Source: Candidatus Kuenenia stuttgartensis (lineage in GTDB: Bacteria; Pseudomonadota; Alphaproteobacteria; SMXS01). From it: a DNA stretch of 58,137 bases. Of this stretch, positions 1 to 8,833 are shown in pieces. The stretch covers positions 1 to 58,137 of the forward strand of contig CALQFM020000020.1 in assembly GCA_943329845.2 (NCBI GenBank), read 5' to 3'. The notes under the pieces are model-generated. The model did not search any database and was not told the origin of the DNA. It worked only from the letters and a program-made list of their open reading frames with translations. Each line of letters begins with the position of its first letter. Positions within the stretch are counted from its first letter, which is position 1. The translations under genes and the position numbers were made by a program.

Positions 1-135
1 AATCGCCGTTTCTACCCATTCAACGCCTTCCGATCTTTGCTCGGCATTGCCAGTGCCGTTGAAGCCCCAACCTTCGCAGAACTCTACTCAGGTGACTGGA
101 ACCACCCCACTATATCTGGTGGGTGTCTGGCTTAA
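1..135 (+). mobile_element. C-terminal fragment of a transposase (IS1595-like)
   Basis: An open frame runs from base 1 to a TAA at 133-135 and encodes 44 residues, including RRFYPFNAFRSLLGIAS and PTFAELYSGDW. This pattern resembles the C-terminus of IS1595-family transposases as I remember them; I cannot confirm it by search. The rest of the gene lies outside the window. If correct, the left edge of the window is an insertion-sequence boundary. The next gene starts only about 55 bases later, so its promoter region may have been replaced by IS sequence. Confidence 0.5.
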
Positions 136-189
136 GCGGATAGGCACGAAATGAACGACGTCTCCGCCGTCTATGTCAGGGAACAGGTC

Positions 190-1005
190 ATGCAGATTCG
201 TGTCGGCTACGAACTCATCTATGAATGTCCTCAGCCGACACCCATGATCGTGACCCTGAACATCCATCCGGACCGGGCCGAAGACGTCATTGTTCCCGAC
301 ACCATGTCGACCGACCCGCAGGTGCCGTTGACAAGCTATGTCGACGGGTTCGGCAACCGCTGCACGCGGCTGGTCGCGCCGGCCGGACCGATCCGCCTGT
401 TCGCGGACGCCGTCGTCCGCGACAGCGGTCTGCCCGATGCCGTGGCCGAGGACGCGCGCCAGTCGCTGGTCGAGGAGCTTCCGCCGGAGACTCTGGTCTA
501 TCTGCTAGGCAGCCGCTATTGCGAGACCGATCGTCTCGCCGGCTTCGCCTGGGCTCGGTTCGGCGACATCGTCGGCGGCTGGCAGAAGGTGCAGGCGGTG
601 GTCGACTACGTCCACAACCACCTGCGTTTCAGCTATCCCGACGCGCGACCGACGCGAACGGCGCTTGACGCGTTCACCGAAGGCAAGGCGGTGTGCCGCG
701 ACTTCGCCCATCTGTCAATCACGCTGTGCCGCGCTCTCAACATCCCGGCGCGCTATTGCACCGGCTATCTGGGAGACATCGGCGTGCCTGCTGACCCGGC
801 GCCGATGGATTTCTCGGCCTGGTTCGAGGTGTTCCTGGATGGCCGGTGGTACACCTTCGACGCCCGCCACAACACGCCGCGCATCGGCCGCATCGTCATC
901 GCCCGTGGCCGCGATGCATCCGACGTGGCGATCACCAGCACCTTCGGGCCGCACCAGCTGCGCCAGTTCAAGGTGTGGACCGACGAGGTGACGGACAAGG
1001 CCTGA
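190..1005 (+). CDS. transglutaminase-like (cysteine protease fold) family protein
   Basis: A 271-residue protein of the bacterial transglutaminase-like superfamily. The likely nucleophile is the Cys in GKAVCRDFAHLSI, about two-thirds along. The His/Asp part of the triad is in the segment ending WYTFDARHN. The family fold supports peptidase, amidase or amide-forming chemistry, but no substrate can be named. I place the start at ATG 190 (MQIRVGYELIYE), because this opening is typical of the family and an AGGGA sits about 9 bases upstream. An in-frame ATG at 151 would add 13 residues. A strong hairpin follows the stop. A second, related transglutaminase (42133-43047) belongs to a different cluster. 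Molecular function unknown. Confidence 0.85.
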   Translation: MQIRVGYELIYECPQPTPMIVTLNIHPDRAEDVIVPDTMSTDPQVPLTSYVDGFGNRCTRLVAPAGPIRLFADAVVRDSGLPDAVAEDARQSLVEELPPETLVYLLGSRYCETDRLAGFAWARFGDIVGGWQKVQAVVDYVHNHLRFSYPDARPTRTALDAFTEGKAVCRDFAHLSITLCRALNIPARYCTGYLGDIGVPADPAPMDFSAWFEVFLDGRWYTFDARHNTPRIGRIVIARGRDASDVAITSTFGPHQLRQFKVWTDEVTDKA

Positions 1006-1023
1006 GCCATTGTAGCCCGTGAC

Positions 1024-1057
1024 AAGACGGCCGAATTGCGGGAAAATCGGCCGTCTT
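1024..1057. terminator. hairpin terminator candidate
   Basis: Perfect 11-bp inverted repeat AAGACGGCCGA (1024-1034) and TCGGCCGTCTT (1047-1057) with a 12-base loop, 18 bases after the transglutaminase stop. There is no long U-tract, so termination efficiency is uncertain. Confidence 0.6.
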
Positions 1058-1077
1058 CGCGCTACGGGAGTGGTCCC

Positions 1078-1459
1078 ATGGCATCGCGCTACATGGTCTT
1101 TGGCGGAGCAGCCCTCTGGCTGGTGCTGTTCATAATGTCCTTTGCCGTTTTCGCCTCGATCGGGTCCATCGGGAACGGGAACAACCGGGACATGGTCGGC
1201 ATTGTCTCGCTTCTCGGCTGGCAGGCTGGCAGGCTGGCAGGCTGGCGCCATGGCGGCGGCGCTTTCGGCGCTGTTTTTCATGGTGCGCCAGCGCGCGCCG
1301 AGGGGCTTCGTCGTGTCGCTCGCCGGCATCGGGCCGATGGCGGTGATGATCCTGGAACTGCTCCTTGCGGTGGCTCTGGTGATGTACCTGGCGACGCGCG
1401 ATCCGACCGAGCGGATCGAGCGCTTCCTCTATCCCGCCGGCATCCCGGCGCAGGACTGA
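1078..1459 (+). pseudogene. small membrane protein gene, frameshifted at an 8-bp tandem repeat
   Basis: ATG 1078 opens a frame encoding one hydrophobic segment (LWLVLFIMSFAVFASIG), then a stretch ending LLGWQ at the repeat 1216-1246. The frame that remains hydrophobic and protein-like after the repeat is the next one over: LSALFFMV, then GPMAVMILELLLAVALVMYL, ending at a stop at 1459. Joining the two gives a plausible three-helix membrane protein of about 126 residues. One more 8-bp unit, or two fewer, would restore the frame. As sequenced it is broken. A restart at ATG 1250 (MAAALSALF) could yield the C-terminal part. No family recognised. Phase variation, a fixed mutation and an assembly error are all possible. 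Confidence 0.55.
1216..1246. repeat. tandem repeat, 8-bp unit GGCTGGCA, about 3.9 copies
   Basis: Three full units at 1216-1223, 1224-1231 and 1232-1239, followed by 7 matching bases. The unit length is not a multiple of three and the repeat lies exactly where the reading frame of the surrounding gene shifts. Confidence 0.95.
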
Positions 1460-1499
1460 AAACACTGTCCGGCGCATGACATCCGCGCCGTGATCGTCG

Positions 1500-1919
1500 A
1501 TGATGGTGCGCGGCCATTGTGGCGCGTTGGGCTTGGGGCTTTTCAGGGTTGGTGTTGGGATGCTGCCGTCTCTCGCAGGTACCGAAATCTATCGTGGTTA
1601 TTTCATCGGCACCTTCCATCTGAGCCACTTCTATCCGGTCGATGGCGACGGGTACTGGTGGGTAGAGGCCGACGAAGCCATCTGGCCCCAGATATGGACC
1701 CATGCAGTGGGCGATCCGCCTGTCGTCACCGTCTACATGGAGGTGGAGGGCGACCTGCAGCCCAATTTGGCAAAGGAACTGACCAGCCCGGAAGGCGACA
1801 TCATCAAGATTCCGCCCCGTGGAGCCACCAGCACGAAGCTGGTTGTCGGCAAGATCCAGAGCATCCGGCCGGTTCCGACCGACGAGTTCGAGCAGTTCGC
1901 GGGGATCGCGGAAGACTGA
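1500..1919 (+). CDS. hypothetical protein
   Basis: A 139-residue product if the first ATG is used, or 119 from ATG 1560 (MLPSLAGTEIYRGYF). The mature part is rich in aromatic and acidic residues (HLSHFYPVDGDGYWWVEADEAIW) and has a regular amphipathic C-terminus, which supports real coding. The N-terminal stretch before TEIYRG is mildly hydrophobic and could be a poor secretion signal, but no clear cleavage site is visible. I do not recognise a family. It ends 6 bases before the convergent N-formylglutamate amidohydrolase-like gene. Confidence 0.6.
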   Translation: MMVRGHCGALGLGLFRVGVGMLPSLAGTEIYRGYFIGTFHLSHFYPVDGDGYWWVEADEAIWPQIWTHAVGDPPVVTVYMEVEGDLQPNLAKELTSPEGDIIKIPPRGATSTKLVVGKIQSIRPVPTDEFEQFAGIAED

Positions 1920-1925
1920 TTTGGG

Positions 1926-2705
1926 TCAGGTCAACCGCAGCGCCTGCGATTCGATCCGCAGATAGGCATCCGCCAGTCTTCCTGCCCAGGCCGAAGCGGC
2001 TTCCGGCGTCCGAATGCCGTCCTGGCGGGTTTCGACCAGCACATGCGGAATGCCGCGCCGTTCGCCGTGCACGGGGATCGAATAGTCGCTCCACGCCGAT
2101 ACGGCGTAGGGCTGATTATCGCCGACCACGGTGCCGTCCTCGCGCAGCGCCGGGATCAGCAGGCGGGCCAGACGGTCATCTTCACCATAGGCGATGGAGA
2201 TGGGCCAAGGGCGCGGCCCATCATCCAGCTCTGGCGTGAAGCTGTGGATCGACAGCAGCAGTGTCGGGCGTCGGTTCCGCGCATCCAGCATATCGGCGAT
2301 GGTATCGTGATAGGGCTGGTGCAACTCGCTCAGGCGCGCCGCGCGGTCGGCATCGGTGACACAGGCATTGCCCGGCACGATGACGCCGCCACTCACCGGC
2401 GCCGTCAATTGGGTGCTGTCCAGCGGACGATTGCAGTCTATCACCAGCCGCGAATAGCCGCTCAGCACCAGCGGCGCGTCGAGCAGCGCCGAAAGCCGGC
2501 GCGCCATATTGGCCGCGCCTGGGTCCCAGGCGATGTGGTCCGCCCGCTCGGCCTCGCTCAGGCCCAGAGTCCCCAGCTTGCGCGGAATCCGGTTCGAGGC
2601 ATGGTCGCAAAGCAGGAACGCGGCGCTTTTGCCGTCCGGGTTGACAACCTCGACCGCCGGCGGCTCGTCCTGCTGAAGCAGCGCATTTTTCCGCAAATCG
2701 TCCAA
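1926..2705 (-). CDS. N-formylglutamate amidohydrolase family protein
   Basis: A 259-residue zinc-amidohydrolase-like protein. Family features are LLCDHASNRIP near the N-terminus, the segment DCNRPLD, LLSIHSFTPEL in the middle and VLVETRQDGI near the C-terminus. Characterised relatives hydrolyse N-formyl-L-glutamate in histidine degradation (HutG), but many stand-alone homologues have no known substrate. No other hut gene is present here, so the substrate is not established. The start is a TTG at 2705, supported by GGAGGG about 10 bases upstream. The gene is divergent from the yqhA-like gene across a 183-base AT-richer spacer that probably holds both promoters. Confidence 0.85.
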   Translation of the reverse strand: MDDLRKNALLQQDEPPAVEVVNPDGKSAAFLLCDHASNRIPRKLGTLGLSEAERADHIAWDPGAANMARRLSALLDAPLVLSGYSRLVIDCNRPLDSTQLTAPVSGGVIVPGNACVTDADRAARLSELHQPYHDTIADMLDARNRRPTLLLSIHSFTPELDDGPRPWPISIAYGEDDRLARLLIPALREDGTVVGDNQPYAVSAWSDYSIPVHGERRGIPHVLVETRQDGIRTPEAASAWAGRLADAYLRIESQALRLT

Positions 2706-2888
2706 GGCCTGCTGCCCTCCAGTCTACTGGGCATTTATATCAGATAATGAGGAGATAGAGCGCTTGCTCGCGGCAGCCGCTCGGTTGGGGCGGACGGCTC
2801 AACTGCAAAAAATTCTCTTTAACTTGCCGTGCAAAGCAATAACTTGGGCATGGATCCACGTGGTATCCAATAATTTACCGGAGTGTGA

Positions 2889-3413
2889 ATGAGGCAGACC
2901 GTGGAACGATTCCTCGAAAGGGCGATGTTCGGCAGCCGCTGGCTGATGGCGCCGTTCTATATTGGCCTGGTCGGGTCGCTGGTCCTGCTGCTGGTCAAAT
3001 TCGTCCAGGAGCTGGTGCACCTGGCGCCCCACATCATCGACATGAAGGAATCGGAGGCCATCCTGGGCATCCTGACCCTGATCGACATGTCGCTGGCGGG
3101 GAACCTGGTGCTGATCGTCATCTTCTCGGGGTATGAGAACTTCGTCTCCAAGATCCATGTGGACGATCATGAGGACAAGCCCGACTGGATGGGCAAGGTC
3201 GACTTCAGCGGTCTGAAGCTGAAGCTGATCGCCTCCATCGTGGCCATCTCGGGCATCCAGCTGCTGAAGCAGTTCATGAATATCGCCGCCGTGCCGCAGA
3301 GCCAGCTGATGTGGATGGTGATCGTCCACCTGACCTTCGTGCTATCGGGCGTGATGCTGGCGGTCATGGACCTGATCACCGTCAAGGCCCACAAGATGGG
3401 CGGCAGGCACTGA
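2889..3413 (+). CDS. yqhA: YqhA-like (UPF0114/TIGR00645) inner-membrane protein
   Basis: A 174-residue protein with about four membrane segments: APFYIGLVGSLVLLLV, a long helix around LTLIDMSLAGNLVLIVIFSGYENF, LIASIVAISGIQLL and a C-terminal VHLTFVLSGVMLAVMDLI. SGYENFVSK and the overall layout match the UPF0114/YqhA family, whose function is not well defined. GGAG lies 5 bases before the ATG. It stands alone between divergent and same-strand neighbours with spacers of 176-183 bases. Confidence 0.85.
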   Translation: MRQTVERFLERAMFGSRWLMAPFYIGLVGSLVLLLVKFVQELVHLAPHIIDMKESEAILGILTLIDMSLAGNLVLIVIFSGYENFVSKIHVDDHEDKPDWMGKVDFSGLKLKLIASIVAISGIQLLKQFMNIAAVPQSQLMWMVIVHLTFVLSGVMLAVMDLITVKAHKMGGRH

Positions 3414-3589
3414 GGCAGGCGCGAGCCCACCCCCTTGTGACGGAAGTGTCATGCCTGTATGAGGGTTGGGCCGGGGCAGGGAAACCGCCGCGATGGGATG
3501 CCGGTCATCCTGGCGGGGGAAGAAGGCGCGAGGGCGCCGCGCGGGGTTCGTGATCCGGCTGAATCATCCACCCATGGCAGGATCGCCCG

Positions 3590-5173
3590 ATGTCGTCTTC
3601 AGCGGAATCTCTCGGCAAGCGTAACAGGCTCGTCATCACCGCCTCGACCCTGGGCACGGTCTTCGAGTGGTACGACTTCTTCATCTATGGCACCTTGGCA
3701 GCGCTGCTGGCGCAGCACTTCTTTCCGGGCGAAAGCGGCACCGCCGCTTTCCTGAAGTCGCTCGCCGTATTCGGCGCCGGCTTCCTGGTGCGCCCGCTCG
3801 GCGGCATCGTCTTCGGCCACCTGGGCGACTTGATCGGCCGCAAATATACCTTCCTGGTCACCATCACCATGATGGGTGTGGCGACCTTTTCCATCGCCAT
3901 CATCCCGGACTACGCCACCATCGGCATCTGGGCGCCAATCCTGCTGGTGGCGGCGCGGCTGCTGCAGGGCCTGGCGCTGGGCGGCGAGTATGGCGGCGCG
4001 GCGATCTACGTGGCCGAGCATGCGCCGCCCGGCAAGCGCGGCTTCTATACCAGCTTCATCCAGATGTCGGCCGGCGCAGGTTTCCTGCTGTCCATCCTGG
4101 TGGTGCTGGTGTCCAAGGGGTTGCTGTCCAAGGAGGTTTTCGACGACTGGGGCTGGCGCATTCCGTTCGCGTTCTCCCTGGTGATCCTGGCGATCTCGCT
4201 CTACATCCGCCTCAAGCTGTCGGAAAGCCCGGTCTACGCCGAGATGAAGGCTCAGGGCAAAACCTCCAAGCACCCGCTGAAGGAGGCGTTTTCGTCGTGG
4301 CCGCGCGCCCGACTGGTGCTGATCGCCCTGTTCGGCGTCGCCGCCGGCCACACGGTGATCTGGTACACCGCCCAGTTCTCGGTCCTGTACTTCCTGCGCG
4401 ACACCATGAGGCTCGACGCCAGCCATGCCGAGATGATCATGGCGGCCTCGGTCGCGCTCGGCATGCCGCTGATGATCCTGATGGGCTGGGTGTCCGACAA
4501 GGTCGGCCGCAAGAAAGTGCTGCTCGCGGGCTATGGCCTGGCCGTCCTGCTGGTGTTCCCGCTGTTCCACGCGCTGGCGGGCGCCGCCAACCCGGCCATG
4601 TCCGAGGCCATGAAGGTGGCGCCCGTCAAGGTCGCGTCGACCGACTGCCCCTACAGCGCCTTCGCCGAGAAGCAGACCGCCGAATGCGCCCGCGCCATGG
4701 CGTTCCTCGCCAAACGGGGGATCAGCTACGAGCGGGTAGCGGGGCAGCCGGGCAAGGATGTCGTGATCAGCTTCGGCGGCGTCAATATCGAGGGTTTCGA
4801 CGAACAGGCCCTCCTGGTCGCCATCACCGCCGTGGGCTATCCGCAAACCGCCGATCCGGCGCGGACCAACTATCCGCTGGTGGTCGCCATCGTGCTGGCG
4901 CTGATCTTCCTGTCCGCCATCGCCTATGGCCCGGTGGCGGCGATCCTCACGGAGCTGTTCCCGGCCAAGGTGCGCTACACCTCGCTGTCGGTGCCGTACC
5001 ATTTCGGCACGGGCTGGTTCGGCGGTCTGCTGCCCTTCGTGTCCCAGTACATCATCGTCTCGACGGGCGACGTCTATGCCGGGCTCTGGTACATGACCGG
5101 CGTCGTGGTCGTCGGCTTCCTGGTGGTGCTGTTCTTCCTGCCCGAGACCAGGGACCGCGACATCACGGCGTGA
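3590..5173 (+). CDS. MFS transporter, metabolite:H+ symporter (MHS) type
   Basis: A 527-residue, 12-helix transporter. It opens with the MHS-like stretch GTVFEWYDFFIYGTLAALL. Both MFS loop signatures are present: HLGDLIGRKYTFL after helix 2 and WVSDKVGRKKVLL in the second half. The family imports organic acids, betaines or related solutes with protons; the substrate cannot be read from sequence. A hydrophilic insert of about 85 residues (roughly 340-427, with two Cys) interrupts the C-terminal half, making the protein longer than the usual ~430-450. GGCAGGA precedes the ATG at suitable spacing. The 3' end overlaps the convergent permease by 11 bases. Confidence 0.9.
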   Translation: MSSSAESLGKRNRLVITASTLGTVFEWYDFFIYGTLAALLAQHFFPGESGTAAFLKSLAVFGAGFLVRPLGGIVFGHLGDLIGRKYTFLVTITMMGVATFSIAIIPDYATIGIWAPILLVAARLLQGLALGGEYGGAAIYVAEHAPPGKRGFYTSFIQMSAGAGFLLSILVVLVSKGLLSKEVFDDWGWRIPFAFSLVILAISLYIRLKLSESPVYAEMKAQGKTSKHPLKEAFSSWPRARLVLIALFGVAAGHTVIWYTAQFSVLYFLRDTMRLDASHAEMIMAASVALGMPLMILMGWVSDKVGRKKVLLAGYGLAVLLVFPLFHALAGAANPAMSEAMKVAPVKVASTDCPYSAFAEKQTAECARAMAFLAKRGISYERVAGQPGKDVVISFGGVNIEGFDEQALLVAITAVGYPQTADPARTNYPLVVAIVLALIFLSAIAYGPVAAILTELFPAKVRYTSLSVPYHFGTGWFGGLLPFVSQYIIVSTGDVYAGLWYMTGVVVVGFLVVLFFLPETRDRDITA

Positions 5174-6569
5174 GCGTGGGCGCCGGCGGCTTGCGCATGG
5201 GGCTGCGCCGGCCGCTGTACAAATAATAGACGACCAGCCCGATCACGACCCAGACGCCGAACCGGATGATGGTGGTGACCGCCAGGTTGGCGAACAGCAC
5301 CATGCATCCCAGGATGGCCAGCCCGCAGACCAGCAGCGGCGCCGGACAGCGGAACGGCCGCGGACGGTCGGGCTGGGTGCCGCGCAGGATGATCACCGCC
5401 ATCGACACGACGATGAAGGCGAGCAGGGTGCCCGCATTCGACAGTTCGGTGATGTCCTCGATGGGAAACACGCCCGCCATGACGGTGATGACGGCGCCGG
5501 TCACCAGCGTCACCACGTGCGGCGTGCCGCGCTTGCCGTGAACCTTGGCGAACACCGGCGGCAGCAGACCGTCCCGCGCCATGGCGAAGAAGATGCGGGT
5601 CTGGCCGTAGATCATGACCATGATCACCGTCGGCAGGGTGATGATGGCCCCGGCGGCGATCAGGTCACCGGCCGTGTCGTTGCCCAGCGAGCGCATGAGG
5701 TATGCCAGCGGCTCGTCACTGTGCATGACCTTCTCGAACGGCAGCGCGCCCACCGAAACGGCGGCGACGATCATGTAGATGACCGTGCAAACCACCAGCG
5801 AGCCGATAATGCCGAGCGGCAAGTCGCGGTTGGGGTTGCGGGTTTCCTCGCTGGCGGTCGAGATCGCGTCGAACCCCAGATAGGCGAAGAAGATCAGGCT
5901 TGCCGCGGACAGCACGCCGCCGAAGCCATAGGGAAGGAATGGCTCGTAGTTGCGTGCTTCCACATGCGGTGCCGCGAAGACCACGAACAGGGTCAGCGCC
6001 GCCAGCTTGATGGCGACCAGCACGGCGTTGACCGTGGCGCTCTCGCGGGTGCCCACCACAAGCAACAGGGTCACCAGCGCGGCGATGAACATGGCCGGCA
6101 GGTTGAGGAAGCCGCCGTCGAACCAGCCGCTGCTCAGCACGAGGGGTATGTGCAGCCCGGCGTCGTTCATCCAGCCGGCCACGTAGCCCGACCAGCCGAC
6201 GGCGACGGCGCTCGCCGCGATGGCATATTCCAGGATCAGGCACCAGCCGACGATCCAGGCCGCGAGCTCGCCCAGGGTCGCATAGGTATAGGTGTAGGCG
6301 CTGCCCGCCACCGGGATCATCGACGCCAGTTCGGCGAAGGCCAGCGCCGCCATCGCGCAGACGAAACCGGCGATCACGAAGGACAGGATCAGTCCCGGCC
6401 CGGCCCGCTCGGCGCCGATGCCGGTCAGCACGAAGATGCCGGTGCCGACGATGGAGCCGACGCCGATCAGCGTCAGGTGGATCGGACCGAGGCTCCGCTT
6501 GAGGGTGCTTTCGCCATTCTGGTCGCCCAGATGCTCGATCGCCTTGACCCGCCACCTGCCTTCAGCCAT
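5163..6569 (-). CDS. APC-superfamily amino acid permease (CAT/YfnA-like)
   Basis: A 468-residue, roughly 12-helix permease. The helix-1 signature is GVGSIVGTGIFVLTG, followed by GPGLILSFVIAGFVCAMAALAFAELAS as in cationic amino acid/polyamine transporters. IFFAYLGFDAISTASEE (helix 6) and ARDGLLPPVFAKVH (helix 8 loop) are typical of the CAT-type branch. It probably exchanges or imports amino acids across the inner membrane; the specificity is unknown. I choose ATG 6569 because GAGGGGAG sits just upstream. An in-frame ATG at 6602 would add 11 residues. The gene is convergent with the MHS transporter. Confidence 0.9.
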   Translation of the reverse strand: MAEGRWRVKAIEHLGDQNGESTLKRSLGPIHLTLIGVGSIVGTGIFVLTGIGAERAGPGLILSFVIAGFVCAMAALAFAELASMIPVAGSAYTYTYATLGELAAWIVGWCLILEYAIAASAVAVGWSGYVAGWMNDAGLHIPLVLSSGWFDGGFLNLPAMFIAALVTLLLVVGTRESATVNAVLVAIKLAALTLFVVFAAPHVEARNYEPFLPYGFGGVLSAASLIFFAYLGFDAISTASEETRNPNRDLPLGIIGSLVVCTVIYMIVAAVSVGALPFEKVMHSDEPLAYLMRSLGNDTAGDLIAAGAIITLPTVIMVMIYGQTRIFFAMARDGLLPPVFAKVHGKRGTPHVVTLVTGAVITVMAGVFPIEDITELSNAGTLLAFIVVSMAVIILRGTQPDRPRPFRCPAPLLVCGLAILGCMVLFANLAVTTIIRFGVWVVIGLVVYYLYSGRRSPMRKPPAPTLTP

Positions 6570-6820
6570 GCGGACTCCCCTCTCATGGACCCTCGTCCGC
6601 AAGACGGTAGCGCAGGCGGTCTCGGGCCACGACGAGTTTCGCGGGGGGCAGAGACTTTTCTGTCCTTTGGAACCGCTCCATCAAAGCGTTGCTGACCCTA
6701 TGCCCAAGGCCGCAGGCCGCAACCGGGTGATCATCATGGACCCGGCATAGGGCTTTCCGTCGGCGCAAGGACTGGTTTATGATCCGGCCGTCAGACGAAG
6801 CCAGCCACGGGAGCCATGTG

Positions 6821-7066
6821 ATGGACGAACCCGCGTCTCCTGCGACCGAGACCCTTGCCCCCGAGAGTCGCAAGCCCAAGCCGCTCACGCCCTTTCAGAG
6901 AAGGATATACGCGATCCTTGCGCTGTCGGGCCTGGCGCTGATCGGTCTGACCTTCTACCTGATGGATTCCAACCTGCCCGGCTTCGTCATCGGCGGGATG
7001 GCCGGCGGCGGCGGATCGCTGCTGGCGATTGGCGGCATGATGCTGTTCCACCGTCCGGACAGGTAG
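6821..7066 (+). CDS. small two-helix membrane protein, unknown function
   Basis: An 81-residue protein with a Pro/Glu-rich cytoplasmic-type N-terminus, then two hydrophobic segments (IYAILALSGLALIGLTFYLM and a Gly-rich FVIGGMAGGGGSLLAIGGMMLF). ATG 6821 is preceded by GGGAG at 7 bases; an in-frame ATG at 6779 is less well supported. It abuts the convergent 588-residue membrane protein with no spacer. No family recognised. Confidence 0.6.
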   Translation: MDEPASPATETLAPESRKPKPLTPFQRRIYAILALSGLALIGLTFYLMDSNLPGFVIGGMAGGGGSLLAIGGMMLFHRPDR

Positions 7067-8833
7067 TCACTCCGCCGCGGCGGTTCCCGGCCTCAGGCCG
7101 GCATACGGCCCGGGCGCCGGCACGATCCGCTGGGCATTCCAGCGTCCCCACCGCAGCACCAGCAGGGTGAGCAGTGTCGTCGGCCCGAGGATCTTGATGC
7201 CCAGTTCCACCAGCTGGTCGGTATCGGAGAGCGCGCGAGCCTTCTCCATGTACTCCTCGGTGCCCTCCATGCTCCCCCAGAATACGACGATGGCCACGGC
7301 CAGCATCACGTAGGAGAAGAACAGCGACACCCGGCTGCGGCGGGGAAACAGCCTGCCGTCCACATTGGTGATGTCGTTGCCCGACATGAGGATGTCCCAC
7401 AGGATGGCTACGAAGACGATGATGGCGGCCGCGATCACGCCGGACTCGGCGGTGCCGCGGAGCCATTCGTAGACAAAGCCGTCGAGCAGCTGCAGCAGCA
7501 GGATGCCGAAATTCGCCAGCAACAGCAGCAGGAGCGGGCGCCGCACGTCCAGCGCCCAGCGCCGCCGCCATGCCCAGGCCAGCACCACGAAGGTGCCGGC
7601 GAAGGTGCAGAAGAACAGGTTGGAGCTGAAGCCGCTGGTGAATACCAGGTTGTTGCCGAAGCCCGGCGCCCAGATGAAGCACAGGTAAAGTCCGAGGATG
7701 AAGGCGAACAGCAGAGGCGGCATCATCCAGCCGAGCCGTGGTATCCGCCCGCAGCCGCAAAGCAGCGCGCCCGAGGCGATGGTGAGAATGGCGGTGACCA
7801 GGAAAAGCAACCTGTCATGGCCGTTGTAGACCAGGAAATAGGTCGGCAGGAAATAGCCCAGCACCGCCAGCGCCAGCAGCGCCCAGGGAAAGCCTATCGG
7901 CCACTGTCCCTCGAAGCGGGCGGCGCGCAGCGTCGCCCACAACGCCCCCGCCGCCGCCGCGCCCGGAATCACCGTCAGCAGCACGCCGTCGCCCGCGACC
8001 CGCAGCGTCTCCACACCCATGAAGACGGCGGCGGCCATGTTGAGCACGAACAGCGCCGGCAGGCTGTCGCCGACCTTGAGGGTCCGCGTCGAGGCCCGCA
8101 GCACCTCGTCGCTGATCTCGGCCCAGTCGGTGCCCGACAGCAGGAACACGAAGATCAGCGGAACGCGGAGCGCGAACAGCAGTTCCGAAAACGACGCCGC
8201 ATTGATGCCGAACACCATCGCGATGGGCGCGATGCCGATCACGATCAGCAGCACCAGCACCCACATCTTGCGCCGCTCGGGGCTGTAGCGCTGCCGGTAG
8301 AGCGCGGGCAATCCCGCCGCCAGCGTGCACCACATGAATACCAACGCCAGGAATATCCAGGCGTCGCCCGGCGAGTCCGTGAAGGTCGGTATGCCGATGA
8401 GGAACACCGTCGCCAGCACACCGATCACCAGCACGCGGCCGTACTTGTGGGCGCCGACGATGCCGATGGTGAGCAGGACAAGTCCGGAGAAGACGCACAG
8501 ATAGGCGACGGCATAGCTGATGATCGGGACGGTCAGGTCGCGCGCCATATGGGCGGTCAGCAGCCCGCCCCCAGCGCCAACCTCGAAACGCGGTCGCACC
8601 ACATCGACCATGGGCAGGTTCATCTTCGACGTGACGATGGCGAGGGCCCCGGCAATGATCTCGGCGAACACCAGGCCGGTGATCACCCGCAGCCGCGGAT
8701 CCATGTCGCGGAACCGCATCATCCGGTGGACGATGGGCTGCACGTCCTCCTCCTCGTCCTCGGGCGGCTGCTGGAATCCCTGCAGCGTCGCCGACAGGCG
8801 TGAAGCCATTCTGCGCAGACCCCGTATCATCAT
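7067..8833 (-). CDS. large polytopic membrane protein, unknown function
   Basis: A 588-residue protein. The cytoplasmic N-terminus of about 50 residues has an acidic patch (PPEDEEEDVQ). It is followed by roughly 14 hydrophobic segments separated by short basic loops such as YRQRYSPERRKMW and WRRRW. Hydrophobicity and frame length leave little doubt that it is real. I see no transporter, kinase or enzyme motif that I can name. GGAGGGG lies just upstream of ATG 8833. The gene is divergent from sodC across 314 bases and has no operon partner. It could be an uncharacterised transporter-like or scaffold protein. Confidence 0.75.
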   Translation of the reverse strand: MMIRGLRRMASRLSATLQGFQQPPEDEEEDVQPIVHRMMRFRDMDPRLRVITGLVFAEIIAGALAIVTSKMNLPMVDVVRPRFEVGAGGGLLTAHMARDLTVPIISYAVAYLCVFSGLVLLTIGIVGAHKYGRVLVIGVLATVFLIGIPTFTDSPGDAWIFLALVFMWCTLAAGLPALYRQRYSPERRKMWVLVLLIVIGIAPIAMVFGINAASFSELLFALRVPLIFVFLLSGTDWAEISDEVLRASTRTLKVGDSLPALFVLNMAAAVFMGVETLRVAGDGVLLTVIPGAAAAGALWATLRAARFEGQWPIGFPWALLALAVLGYFLPTYFLVYNGHDRLLFLVTAILTIASGALLCGCGRIPRLGWMMPPLLFAFILGLYLCFIWAPGFGNNLVFTSGFSSNLFFCTFAGTFVVLAWAWRRRWALDVRRPLLLLLLANFGILLLQLLDGFVYEWLRGTAESGVIAAAIIVFVAILWDILMSGNDITNVDGRLFPRRSRVSLFFSYVMLAVAIVVFWGSMEGTEEYMEKARALSDTDQLVELGIKILGPTTLLTLLVLRWGRWNAQRIVPAPGPYAGLRPGTAAAE

